Of a stretch of DNA of 64,000 bases, positions 33,101 to 43,479 are shown in pieces. The notes below the pieces were generated by a model. It worked only from the letters and a program-made list of their open reading frames with translations, was not told where the DNA came from and searched no databases. This DNA is from Neoarius graeffei (taxonomy: Eukaryota; Chordata; Actinopteri; Siluriformes; Ariidae), in contig NC_083587.1 in the NCBI RefSeq assembly GCF_027579695.1, positions 47,231,521 to 47,295,520 on the forward strand, read 5' to 3'. Every line of letters begins with the position of its first letter. The first letter of the stretch is position 1. The translations under genes and the position numbers were made by a program.

Positions 33101-36100
33101 CCAAGTCAAGATTCAGAGAAAAAAAAAAGTTTAAATTTGTGGCTTTGACCTGTATATGTAGCTGTCTACATATACAGAGGATTTAGCCTCAGTACCACCG
33201 ATTGAATACTCTGATATTGTGAACTATCTCGTTCTACCAAAAAGTGCATAAGTAAAACGAAGTTACTGGGTTACTGGAACGGCATCGCTAATATCTCACC
33301 TGGCAAGGTTGACCCATGTTGTTATTGTGTATCGAAACTTGCTAACGTTTGCGCTGCTTCTAATCTGGCTTTCTTGGCAGGTCTTTCATTTATCCTGTTG
33401 CTTCTTGGTACTGCAAGAGGAGTTTTCATCTTGATCTTATTGTGTCCTAATTTGAGTGTTGGTGCCCAATCTGGATTTGTTTTATCACGCAAGTTTGCCA
33501 GTGCTCCTGCAAGGTGAGAAGCAGAGTGTTCACGTTAAAGCTCAAAAGTTCAATTTAATCAGCGGAAAATGTAGCTTGAATTAGCAATGAACTCTTACCA
33601 GATATAAAGTGGTCACCATACACGCGGGTGTAATTAGCTTTTTCCTCAGTTAAGTCCTTATGATTTATGCTTTTGAATCGCAGCACACAGTGTTCTCTGG
33701 ACAGTTCATCTGTTTTGTCGCCGTTTTTAATTATTTTGGGAATTCTGAAGAACCGTTTCTCTTTGTCACGAGTAGCATTATTACCGCAATTATATACGGC
33801 ACACAAAGTAGACATTGTCTTTCTTCAAAGGCAGTGAAATCAAAAGAAAATCACAAAGCGTTGCAGCTCACACGTGAAGCGCTGGTTCTTGGTTATTGTT
33901 GTCCTCCAACATGGCGAACTTCCGGGTTTGGGGAATGAGCATGACGTCACGCGCACATAAAGAATTCTGCATTCAGTGATTTGCATCCAGGTTTTTAGTG
34001 AGTTGTGAGACCTATAATACAAAGTGAGCTATTGCCCATTCATGAATTTGAGGCCTTGTTGTTTTCAAATGTATACAGATATGCTTGAAAATGTAGCTTT
34101 TAATCACCCAGCACAGTATGTAGCAATAGTATGTCATAATTTATGTTAAACAGCAAAAGAATGATGATGAGTATGTGTAATGAATGGCAGAGTAGGCGAA
34201 TTTCAGAAAAATACCAAGTTCTGAAACAAAACTAGTAGGGTGCATACCTCCACCAAGACAGATATTAAAATATCCAGATGTTTGCAATGCTTACATACAT
34301 ATCCGGATTTGCATCAAAATCTAATCAACTGTTTCTTGGCCCATGGCTAACCTTTCCTCAAAATTTCATCAAAATCCATTCAATATTTTGAGTTACGTTG
34401 GGAACAGACAAACAAACAAATGGAGGCGAAAAAATAACCTCCTCCAGCAAAGTTGGTGGAGGTAACAAATGAAAGGATTCATAGGTGTGAACCAATGATG
34501 AGGTGGAACTACTGCTTAAGGTTACACTTGAATACAAAGTGTTCATCTGCATCTTATCCCAAATTTCCTTTTGGTTTGCGGTGTGGTTTGTAGCTCCAGA
34601 GTGGTAGATTCAGGAGCAATACGGTATGGATCATATTCTGGCAACTCTGTATAACTGTGTGAGAATAAACCAAAATGCAATTCAATTGTAAACACCTGAT
34701 TGAATTAGAAATAGCAGACCTCAATGTACTGATCAGCAGCCATGATAAATGTAGTTCTAGCACCTTGATGGCACATGCAAAACCACAGAAATATTTTTGA
34801 AAATAGATATCTGTGTACATCTGTGTACTGTCTCATTTTAACAAAATATAAATTACTAAGTTGGGAAAACCTGGTAAAATACACAAACTCCTGTCTTATG
34901 TAGAAGATTATTAATGGACTGGCTCCTCCAGTACTCAGACAATTTGTAAAAATGGGTTCATCTGCTTATAAATCTACACGTAGTGCAATAAGAGGAGACT
35001 GTATAATATCGCTAGGAAAAAGCAGTTTCGGCCAATCTGCATTTTCAGTTAGTGGCGCATGAGTGGAACACATTACCAACCCATATTAGAGATATAAAAA
35101 CATACATCACATTTAAATCCAATCTAAAGAAGTGTCTGATCAGCAATCAGACCTGTCAACACTAAACATTAGCAACATAACATCACACTGCTAACGCCTC
35201 TGCTCGCCTGTTCTGTCTGCTGTCTGCCCTACTTATGTCACTCCTGCCATGCTTTCTCTTTTTTTCCTCCAATTTATACTGATCATATTCTTATTGCATG
35301 TTTTATGTGTTATGTGCCCTTTTGCCTTTTACTTTTACAATGATGTGTATTTTTTTGTTAGGTGCATCTGACCCTTTAACATTGGTTCATGGACAACAGA
35401 TGCAAAATAGCCATTTTGGCCTATTCTAGCTTATTTACATTTTATGTTTATTAAAAGTAGACGGCCTTTCGATTTCCTAAAATCTGCGAAATTTATTTTC
35501 TTCTGAAATTTGGTCATTGTGAGATGTTTATTTTTGTAATAGCTAAATAACAAACAAACAAACAAACAAAAAAACCCAGGCCATTCTGGAAGTTATTTAA
35601 TTTGAGGGGATTCCTGAGCAAATAATGTGCATGAAATTGCTCACTTCGCGCAGTCAGCAGACAGAGGAAGTCTGTGTGTGCATGTGCATGCTTACCTTTG
35701 ACGGTGCACTGACAGTGCCATCATTCTGTCACTAAACGAACAGCTGATCACACCGAGGTGCTCGCTGACCGCCGATATTTATTAGTTTGGTCCTGCGTTT
35801 CCTTTCCTTCGCAACATAACGTCTTTTCTTCTTGCTTTCCGTTACTGTAGTCGGTCTTTCATGTTTCATTCGCACACTCGCGTTCTCCATTTCCCTTTCC
35901 TGTTTCAAATCCCACAATGCCTTGCGTGAACGGGGAAAGCCTACCATGTGATGCATGACGTAGTATCTTGTATCGCGTCACGGTGAAGCAAGAAAAAATA
36001 GCAGAGAATTTAGAGCCACGTGGCCCTAAATTCATTAATTGTTCTATTTAAAAAAAAAAAACGACTAATAAAATTGGAAGTCTGTGATTCGAATTCAGTA

Positions 36101-37160
36101 GCTTTTGGTCCAATAAACAAAAATAATTGGGTGTCAGGGAAAATTCTTTTTATAGCCTAAACTTGAAAAATATTAGTCAGTCTACCTTTAACATGCATTG
36201 TCCATGTCAAATAAGCCATAAATAAAATCAAAACATGTGAATGGGACCTGAATTTCATTTGAAGTCAAGAGGAATGCCACATGCTTGCTTGTACATATTT
36301 TCAATTATAAAATCAGTCATTATGTTTGCTACAAATTATTATTAATAATTTCACTACATGAATGTGTGTTAGGAAAGGATGTGTCTGATCGCTGGTATAA
36401 TGAAGTGAACCAGTACAACTTTAACCAGCCTGGATTCTCCTCTGGAACTGGTAAGCATGCTCTCCTAATTACACATGAATCAGCTCACATCTTGGCTTTA
36501 TAATGAAAATGATGCTATAAGAGTACTGGAAGTACAAGAGTAAGCTGACCATTTCACTGAAAAAGGCAGCATTTTATTTGACGATTCACTGAATTGGTAT
36601 GAGACTTTCCGAAAAGCCCCCACACCCAGAATATTGAACAAAACCATTGAGTAATATCTCTTAGCATCCCACACCCATTAAAACCAGTTGGACTGTGTCA
36701 TTTCTGCCTTGATGCTACATACCAGCACTTGGTGATTTTATTATTGCATAACCAAGGAAGCAGGAAAAGGAAGTTGAGCAATAGATAAAGTTCATTTTAC
36801 ACCATAAATGCTACCTATTTTTTTCCACTTCCTGTTTTGACACATAAATATTTTGCTTTGTATTCACATGTCAATCGTAACATTTATATTAGAGACACAT
36901 GGTTCCAAAATCAGTCTGACATTCTGACGCTTGCTCAAGCATGCACAGTGTACACTACCACTTCTAAGTAACTATGTAAACCTGTGATCTCTTATTCAGG
37001 TCACTTCACTGCGATGGTGTGGAAGAGCTCAAAGAAGCTGGGTGTTGGTAAAGCTGTTGCATCTGATGGTTCCACGTTTGTAGTGGCTCGCTACTTTCCT
37101 GCTGGGAATATAACTAATCAGGGCCAGTTCCAAGCTAACGTCCTGCCTCCTAAAAGTTGA
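30178..37160 (+). CDS. glipr2: GAPR-1 / GLIPR2, CAP-superfamily Golgi protein, five exons
   Basis: Coding exons 30178-30190, 30887-30995, 31146-31249, 36373-36450 and 37000-37160 all have GT/AG borders and add up to 465 bases, giving 154 residues, the length of human GLIPR2. The protein begins [20 protein letters not shown]; the MGKS start is the known N-myristoylation signal that anchors GAPR-1 to the cytosolic face of the Golgi, and there is no signal peptide. The four CAP cavity residues are in place: His54, Glu65, Glu86, His103. Signature blocks are [14 protein letters not shown], the [21 protein letters not shown] motif and [11 protein letters not shown]. In mammals it binds acidic lipids, forms amyloid-like oligomers and restrains Beclin-1 and autophagy. 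Intron 3 is 5.1 kb and full of repeats plus a tRNA gene. Confidence 0.97.
31693..31765 (+). tRNA. tRNA-Phe: tRNA-Phe (GAA)
   Basis: 73 bases fold as a tRNA: acceptor GCCAAAA/TTTCGGC with a single A-C mismatch at 4:69, D arm GCTC...GAGC, anticodon stem TTAGA/TCTAA with loop CTGAAGA (anticodon GAA at 31726-31728), T arm CCTGG/CCAGG. The usual Phe sequence has G at position 4 and C at 60; here A4 and G60 differ, so it may be a weak or decaying copy. No intron and no encoded CCA. It lies in intron 3 of glipr2, same strand. Confidence 0.9.
31824..32745 (+). mobile_element. SINE-B copy, split by a MITE
   Basis: Head (GTGTAGTGGTTAGCAC), shared body, GTGCCCTTGAGCAAGG tail start, interrupted at 32058-32652, then resuming GTGTGCATGTG, CACTGTGCTTG and GCGACAAATAAACG with a (TTC)n end. 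Confidence 0.88.
32058..32652. mobile_element. MITE family 3 (595 bp) inside the SINE
   Basis: Inverted ends AGTCAGTGTGTTTACATGCA and complement (one mismatch). Subterminal AATCGAGCTAC-type motifs are repeated many times in both orientations (for example GTAGCTCGA at 32443-32530). The target duplication is unclear. Confidence 0.75.
33014..33236 (+). pseudogene. YqaJ partner fragment of ISL2EU element 4
   Basis: [40 protein letters not shown] in one frame, then (other frame) [20 protein letters not shown]. Same landmarks as the fragment at 27850-28110, with at least one frameshift. Confidence 0.7.
33555..33815 (-). pseudogene. THAP-domain exon of ISL2EU element 4
   Basis: [40 protein letters not shown] and [15 protein letters not shown]: clearly homologous to 25586-25849. 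The second metal pair reads Y-x2-H instead of C-x2-H, so the finger has lost a zinc ligand. Confidence 0.75.
34200..34470 (-). repeat. Unclassified interspersed repeat
   Basis: Contains GGGAACAGACAAACAAACAA and TTGGTGGAGGTAAC, a sequence style found repeatedly in fish and invertebrate genomes as a repeat tail. Strand and family are not certain. Confidence 0.4.
34895..35175 (+). mobile_element. LINE RT C-terminal fragment (L2/CR1-like)
   Basis: Frame reads ...[54 protein letters not shown]: the C-terminal post-RT segment (L-A-P-x-L, W-N-x-L-P, F-K-x-x-L-K) shared by L2 and CR1 elements. Broken and 5'-truncated, inside glipr2 intron 3. Confidence 0.7.
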
Positions 37161-37893
37161 TCCTGGAAAGTTTATTGAGTTAGAGGTCAAAGGGCATGGA
37201 CTGTTAGGGCGAATTGAACACGGGTCTGAAAGCAGTGAATTGAAGCCCGATCAAACACAAAGATGCCTTACAGTTTAGTTGGCCTTAAAATGTTACAAAT
37301 TTTAAAATACTAACTTTAATCCATGAGAGTTGGAATATATTCAGAGCATTGTAAGATCATTGAGCTCATATACTAAGTACCTAGGTATTTTTAGACATGT
37401 AATTTCAGACATGTAGTCCCCCAGTGCTCACACACACACTGTGTCTCGTATTATTGCTAAAGGTGAAATTCAAAGGGAAATGTCCTCATAAGAGTGGCAC
37501 AGCTTGACCCTGAATAAGCATCTGGGATGTTTTAAAACATCGTCTGCCTTACTTTAAAGAAAAAGCCAGTGTTTTGTCTGTATTGTTTCACAGTTATGGT
37601 TGAGATGACCTCCAGCAGTAAATGTTTTAGCTCTTTAAAACTTGTCAGAGCTTGCCTCTTAATTTTCTATTTCATTAAAACTCCACAGTAGTGGTTTGTT
37701 TTATATCAAGTGTTATTCACCATTTTGATGAAGGCTTTCACTCAACATCCAAGATGAATCTCCCAGCTTGTCTACTTCACACCAAAATATTTTGGTCTAT
37801 ACCCAGTATAACCTTTTGAACTGCTTGGCAGAGATGGACTAGACTTAGCTGAACACTCTTCTCTGTCTCTCCAGCAACTGTTGTCGTATTACG

Positions 37894-37899
37894 AATAAA
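37894..37899 (+). promoter_or_regulatory. Candidate poly(A) signal of glipr2
   Basis: AATAAA 734 bases past the glipr2 stop, followed by a GTGTTGTTG-rich stretch. Confidence 0.55.
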
Positions 37900-38007
37900 C
37901 CATGTCTTTTATAAAGTGATGTGTTGTTGATCTTTACTCCTTGTGAAACTCAGCAAGGAGAAATATAATGTTCATGAATTCAGAATTTCCATTGCCTATT
38001 CATCATA

Positions 38008-38350
38008 CACGGGTGGCATGGTGGTGTAGTGGTTAGCACTGTTGCCTCACAGCAAGAAGGTTCCAAGTTTGAACCTCATGGCCAATGGGGGCCTTTCTGT
38101 GTGGACTTTGCATGTTGTTTGCATGGGTTTCCTCCGGGTGCTCTGGTTTCCCCTACAGTTCAAAGGTTAGGTAAAATACCCAGCCACTGGGGTTGGCACA
38201 AGCCAGTGTATGCTTAGTGCCGATCCCAAGCCCAGATAGATTGGGGAGGGTTGCGTGAGGAAGGTCATCTGGGGTAAAACCTATGCCAAATCAAATATGC
38301 GGAACAGATTTGCTGTGGCAACCCTAATGGGAGCAGCTGAAAGAAGATGA
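38008..38350 (+). mobile_element. SINE-C copy (shared head, third tail)
   Basis: Head GGTGTAGTGGTTAGCAC and shortened body, then a third tail: CCGATCCCAAGCCCAGATAG, GGTTGCGTGAGGAAGG, GCTGTGGCAACCC. Flanked by the 10-bp direct repeat ATTCATCATA (37998-38007, 38351-38360). Confidence 0.85.
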
Positions 38351-38764
38351 TTCATCATATGTGCTTTTCACATGCCCAAAATGATCATTAGTTATCATTA
38401 GTGATTGTCATGTCCAAACATAAAATGCATTACTTTATTGTATTCATAGAAAATAGCAAATTTATTCATAAAGTGAAATTCATTTGTTTGACATTTTAAA
38501 ACCACAGTAACTTGCATCTCAATTACATTAGGCACTCTGATTTTCTCCACACTTCTCAAAAACATGACAGAGGGTGCATTGGCTATACTAAATTGCCCCT
38601 AAATATAAATGAGTGTACATGGGCATGGTGTTCTGCAATGGACTGGTGTCCCTTCCAGGGTCTATTCCCACCTCCTAAACATTGTACCTTTCCTAACTTC
38701 AATGAGCTATCAAAATTGAACCATCATAAAATTAAATTAACTAATTAAATGTAAAGGTTCTTGG

Positions 38765-38934
38765 CCGTACAGTGGTGCAGCAGTTAACACTGTCCCCTCA
38801 CAGCAAGAAGGTTCTGGGTTTGAACCTTGTGGCCAATTGGGATCTTTTTATACAGAGTTTACATGTGCTCCTCATGCCTGTATGGGTTTCCTCCCAAAGT
38901 TTAAAGACATGTGGATTAGGTCAACTGCCCATCC
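38765..38934 (+). mobile_element. SINE head fragment, cut by a MITE
   Basis: Diverged head (GTGGTGCAGCAGTTAACAC, GGTTTGAACC) and body up to GACATGTGGATTAGG, where the MITE at 38935 begins. Confidence 0.75.
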
Positions 38935-39568
38935 TTAGGCTACATCCACACGACAACGGCAACGAGATGTTATTTCAAAAAATATCGCGTCCACATGGGC
39001 AACAATCAGTAAAATATCAGGTCCATATGTCAACGCAACGCTTGCTGAAAACGATGCAATACACATGCCACACCTCTAGGGGCGCTGTAAGACGGTCCCT
39101 TCGGAGACACCAGAACAATAGAAGAAGTAAGGACGCATGCGCATAAACTATTATGCGCGAGACTTCATATTAGCCACAAAGTCAGAAAAATCTGTTCGTA
39201 AAATTACATTATAATGACCAAATACAATGAAAAGTATTTTTCCAGTCTCACCTGTGAAAGGTAATCCCATGTGATCTCATTTGGACGGTAAACCTGTTGG
39301 TACAGTTAAACGCAGCACATGAATGAGGCATCTTTATTCTCCGCTTTGACCCATCCAATATGGCGGCGAGGATGACGTATGATTCTACGCGGAAGGCAGC
39401 GTCTTTAATGGTTCGGAATAAATTGAATGCTACACGTTGATGGATTAATTTGTTCTTCTACGCCCTTTTTGAGGAATGTATTGCAGGACTTAAACCAACA
39501 TCTGAAGAGGTGAGATCGCTCCTTTTTTCCCCTATTTTTGCTGGCAGGATTGACTCTGCCCTAAGGGC

Positions 39569-39608
<40 letters not shown>

Positions 39609-39953
39609 TTGCACCATTACACAATAAATATTCACAGTGAAAATATTTTGTAAGCGCGTTTCATGAACCAAGTTATAGGATTTGTTGACAACTCGCATCG
39701 AGTTCGTTACACTTCTACCCGGCGTGAAGCACTGACAGTCATGTGGTTGTGATGTCATCGTAAACAAATCGGTTCTACTCATCCAGACGACTTCGCAACG
39801 GCAACGTTGCCAGATCTTTCCACTCTGGAACCCGTTCTCAAAAGATTGCGTTTTGGGGCACCCAAAACGCCGGTGCCGTGTGGACGCCAGGCCTAAACGA
39901 TAAACAATTGTATCGGATTCACCTGAATCCGTTGCCATGTGGACAGGGCCTTA
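38935..39953. mobile_element. hAT-like MITE family 4, copy 1
   Basis: Ends TTAGGCTACATCCACACGAC and the complement TGTGGACAGGGCCTTA. Same family and orientation as 53032-54198, about 14 kb away. A (CT)n expansion at 39572-39606 and a 230-bp gap near 39692 distinguish it from copy 2. Confidence 0.85.
39572..39606. repeat. (CT)n microsatellite within the MITE
   Basis: About 17 CT units; copy 2 has only about 5 at the same site. Confidence 0.95.
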
Positions 39954-39959
39954 GTCATG

Positions 39960-40328
39960 TTGCAGAGTCAGGGTCCTTCCAGAACAGGTTGAGTTCTACA
40001 GACATCATGTGACACTTTAATTGCACACAGGTGTATCTTAACTAATTATGTGACTTATGAGCTTAATTGATTGGACCAGCTCTTATTTAGGGGTTTCATA
40101 CGAAAGGGGGTGAATACCTATGCATACTCCAGATTTCTGTTTTCTCATTTTAATTATTGTTTGTATCACAATAAAAAAAAAAACCCAACAATTTGCACCT
40201 TTAAAGTGGTAGACATGTTGTATAAATCAAATGGTGCTAACCCCCCAAAAAATCCATTTTAATTCCAGCTTGTAATGTGACAAAACAGGAGAAACACCAA
40301 GGGGGATGAATACGTTTGCAAGACACTG
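39960..40328. mobile_element. Remnant end of a Tc1-like element
   Basis: The right end reads GGGGGATGAATACGTTTGCAAGACACTG/TA, the classic end of a Tc1-like family. The inner region (AATTGCACACAGGTGTATCTTAACTAATTATGTGAC) is non-coding flank; the transposase and the other end are gone. Confidence 0.7.
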
Positions 40329-40329
40329 T

Positions 40330-41150
40330 ATTTCTCTGTGGCACTATACAAAAAGAATGTCCTATTTTCAGTACTCCTTTGTTGAGAAATCCCATGGGTA
40401 ACTACAGCATGCCTGAGTCTGCATTTAAAGAGCCAGTGACATGTGCACACTTTTGCATGTATTGTTCCATCCTAATACTTCTTCTCCTTGGAGCAACATC
40501 ATATGCATCTTATTCACAACATGCTCATGCAGAACCTCCATTTAACATACTCAGTGCTGAGTCTTTGTACTGTATTATACAGCTGTAGAAAAATAATGAT
40601 TTATAATACCAATATTTGGTGTCACCTAAATGAGGATGGGTTCCCTTTCATGTCATCAAGTTTATTTCTACAGCACATTTAACAAGCAATGGGAGTTGCC
40701 CCTAAATAGTGTAAAAAAAAAAAAACAACCAAAACAAAACCATAAAATAGTAAAGATCAAATAGAGTATAAAAAAGATAGGCAGATACCAATGAGATAAA
40801 ATAGTAGAAAATAACATATAGCCAAATGATAGAAGGCAGCTAAAAATCATTAAATAAATACACATTTTACACAAAGTAAATTATCTTAAGATATTATTAT
40901 GGTACATTAAAAACCAGAGGGGAATTGTCAGGGCCTTCTAGGCCTTCAGAGAAGGCCTAAACATATCAGCATTTCAAATGTTATATTTAATTACTGTCAT
41001 TCTTTAATTGCTTTCATTCTTTCATAATTTCATTATAATTATTCTCTTCTAATTCTAATTTGGCCTAATTTTCTATCAAATTTGATTCAGAAATGAAAAA
41101 GTTACTGTCCTGAAAACATTAAAATTGAGTTATCCAATTCGATATTTTTG
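40330..41150. other. Non-coding; LINE 3'-end debris
   Basis: Near 40657 TCAAGTTTATTTCTACAGCAC followed by an A-rich tract resembles the complement of a LINE 3' end. No gene seen. Confidence 0.4.
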
Positions 41151-41159
41151 TCCCCTAGT

Positions 41160-41370
41160 AACAGAGGACGTAAAGGGAACGTTAGAATTTGGTTCTCTAA
41201 AGGTTAGGTTATAACCAAACCAAAAACTACCATTTAAAGAACGTTCCCTTTGGTTACAGCAAAAACCAAACAAAGGCTAACGTTCCTTGAACTTTTAGGG
41301 AACCACTCATATGTTGCACTGCTACCACCACACAACGTTATGCTTGGCTGTTTTTTGGTTGTTCTGAGAA
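41160..41370. repeat. Left subterminal GGTTCCC motif cluster
   Basis: Contains GGGAACGTT, AACGTTCCC, GGTTACAG and TAGGGAACCAC elements in both orientations, mirroring 45465-45870. Confidence 0.7.
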
Positions 41371-43320
41371 CCAGTGCTGACAGTTTTTGTTTCCTTGATA
41401 TTTTACACTAGGCCAGCCTAGTGTGACATTATTCATTAATTTCTCCTGTTCATTTTTATGGTAGGGCTAAATTGGACCAAAGTGCAAATAGAGTAAAATA
41501 CAAAAAGGTATTATATTTGTTTTAAATTCAGTGAAATGGAGACATACACAAAAGTAGGTCTAACTTACAAAGACTGCAAAGAGTACCATACAAAGTGAAT
41601 TATATTGCAAGTTGCATTCCAAACGGGGTTCCCCATTGGTAGGCAAGAGCCTAATTACCTGATAATGCAAGCCATTGGTAGGCTGCTATTAAGATTCCAC
41701 ATATTAAATGGCTGATTAGCTGGCCATTGCATTTTATCTTTTGCAAACTTGTTTAAAGACAACATTATTGGTGCTGGATTTGGTGGACCCCTTGCATTTG
41801 TGGCCTTAAGAAACAATATTTCAAATTATATCCCGCAGTACAACAGTTTTTTCCCCCTAATGATTTGGTATGTTCTCTCCTTTTTCTCTTGGCTATGAAA
41901 AACTGTGTGCATATCACTGTATTAGTGCAGCCTTCATTCATTGTTTCTCCATTCATTGTTTTTATAGCACATTAATTGAACCAAAGCTGAAATAGAAAGA
42001 GTAAAGTAGGCTACAATAAAATAAGTATATATGTCGCAAGTTGTATTAAGTCAAGTAGACTACAATAAAAAATAAAATGTAGATGTCTCAAGTATTCCAA
42101 ACTGAGTTTTAAATTCACACAAAAAAACTAGACCAAGAGCAATTAAGCTTAGCCTACTTGCTAATGACAGCCATTCAGAGGCACATGAAATGGCTGGGCT
42201 ATTAAAGCCATTGTGTGTGCATTCTGGCTTTTGGAAACTGGTTCAACCAGTTTTTGTTTTTGTAACTGACAAAGCTGCTATACAGCAACACTTTGCAAAT
42301 TCAATAGATTGCCATATAACTCATGAGTTAAAGTACACAATGGCATATTATTGTAGCAGTGGACTGAAATTATTAATCTATAAGACTGCCTCGCGTGTGT
42401 GTGATGTCACGTCCTGTAATAGCTATGGTTAGAGAGCTCATTGGAAATGAGAGGACAACTGGATGTTTACGTTTTTGCAGAGGTTCTTTTTTTCCCCCTG
42501 TACACTAAACGAAAAGTCTAATGGCACAGCAATTCAGCATGCATCTATTTGAAAACGTTTCACCTTACGCCTACAGCAAGATCAACTGAAGGTATGTCGA
42601 TAGTACAGCCATTTATTTAGCATGTTAGCTACCATGATGCCATCCTTTATGGAAAGAATCAAACTCTGCACTACAGTGAATTGTTATTACTAGAGTAATG
42701 CTGTAGTGCAGAACAGAATTACTACAGTGTTAGTGCAGTAAATGCTATAGTCTGGATAAAAATAAACGGCATACTGCAACGGCTCTGTACTTTAATGCAG
42801 AGGGCAATTTCGTGGACAGGAAACACTGCCGTCCTGCCGCAAGAAAAAAATGTATTGTTTTCGCATAAGGGATATCTGCCTCTATATTTACTAGAATAAA
42901 TGGTTGTTGTTGCAAACTTTATGCGGTAGGCTATATGGGTAGAAAATAGAAATTTATTTTTAGAATGTGGTAGTTTTATATCATGAGAGGGTTCTATGGA
43001 AGTCATTTGTTAACATTTTACTATCTAAACGTTTGTATCGCAACGACCGCCCTCAGTTTGAAATGAACATAGACTGCTGATTGGCCACCAGGTTGCCTGA
43101 CGTGGTGGGGGTGTGGCTGTGAAGACATGGATAATTGGGTTGATCGCAATGAACAGAATCAATTGCTGCTATCTTCGGACGCAGAGAGCACCTTTTGCTT
43201 CAACAGCTTTTACTATCATTCATATATATATGAATGAGTGATTCCACGCGTATGGGTACTGAAATGGGGACATGAACTTATTCACCTAAAACCATTTCTT
43301 TTTTTACCATCAGGTCACAA

Positions 43321-43323
<3 letters not shown>

Positions 43324-43387
<64 letters not shown>
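43324..43387. repeat. (TA)32 microsatellite
   Basis: Uninterrupted TA for 64 bases, directly upstream of the DUF4806 gene exons. Confidence 0.97.
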
Positions 43388-43390
<3 letters not shown>

Positions 43391-43479
43391 AGTATGGTTG
43401 TAAACTGAAACACTGTGCTTAAATTTATGTTGTTGTTGTAATGTTGTATTTACATTTTCCCCGCTTTTCATTGCAACAG

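Larger units (their letters stand above)
32945..33964 (-). mobile_element. ISL2EU-type element 4 (reversed relative of element 2)
   Basis: AT on both sides (32943-32944, 33965-33966); ends TCACCTTCGTGTGCAACC and GCGCACATAAAGA. The THAP exon on - (33555-33815) and YqaJ partner fragment on + (33014-33236) converge as in element 2. Subterminal CATGACGTCACGCGC at the right. Confidence 0.75.

Noticed and set aside
35600-36030. Basic 74-codon minus-strand frame as a gene
   Set aside because: Lys/Arg-rich and CpG-containing, but no conserved domain or splice sites. It may be the promoter part of a MITE.
13128-43260. Short frames within repeats as independent small genes, including MDNWVDRNEQNQ at 43128
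   Set aside because: No splice support or family match; the 43128 frame ends in a simple repeat and cannot be joined in phase with confidence.
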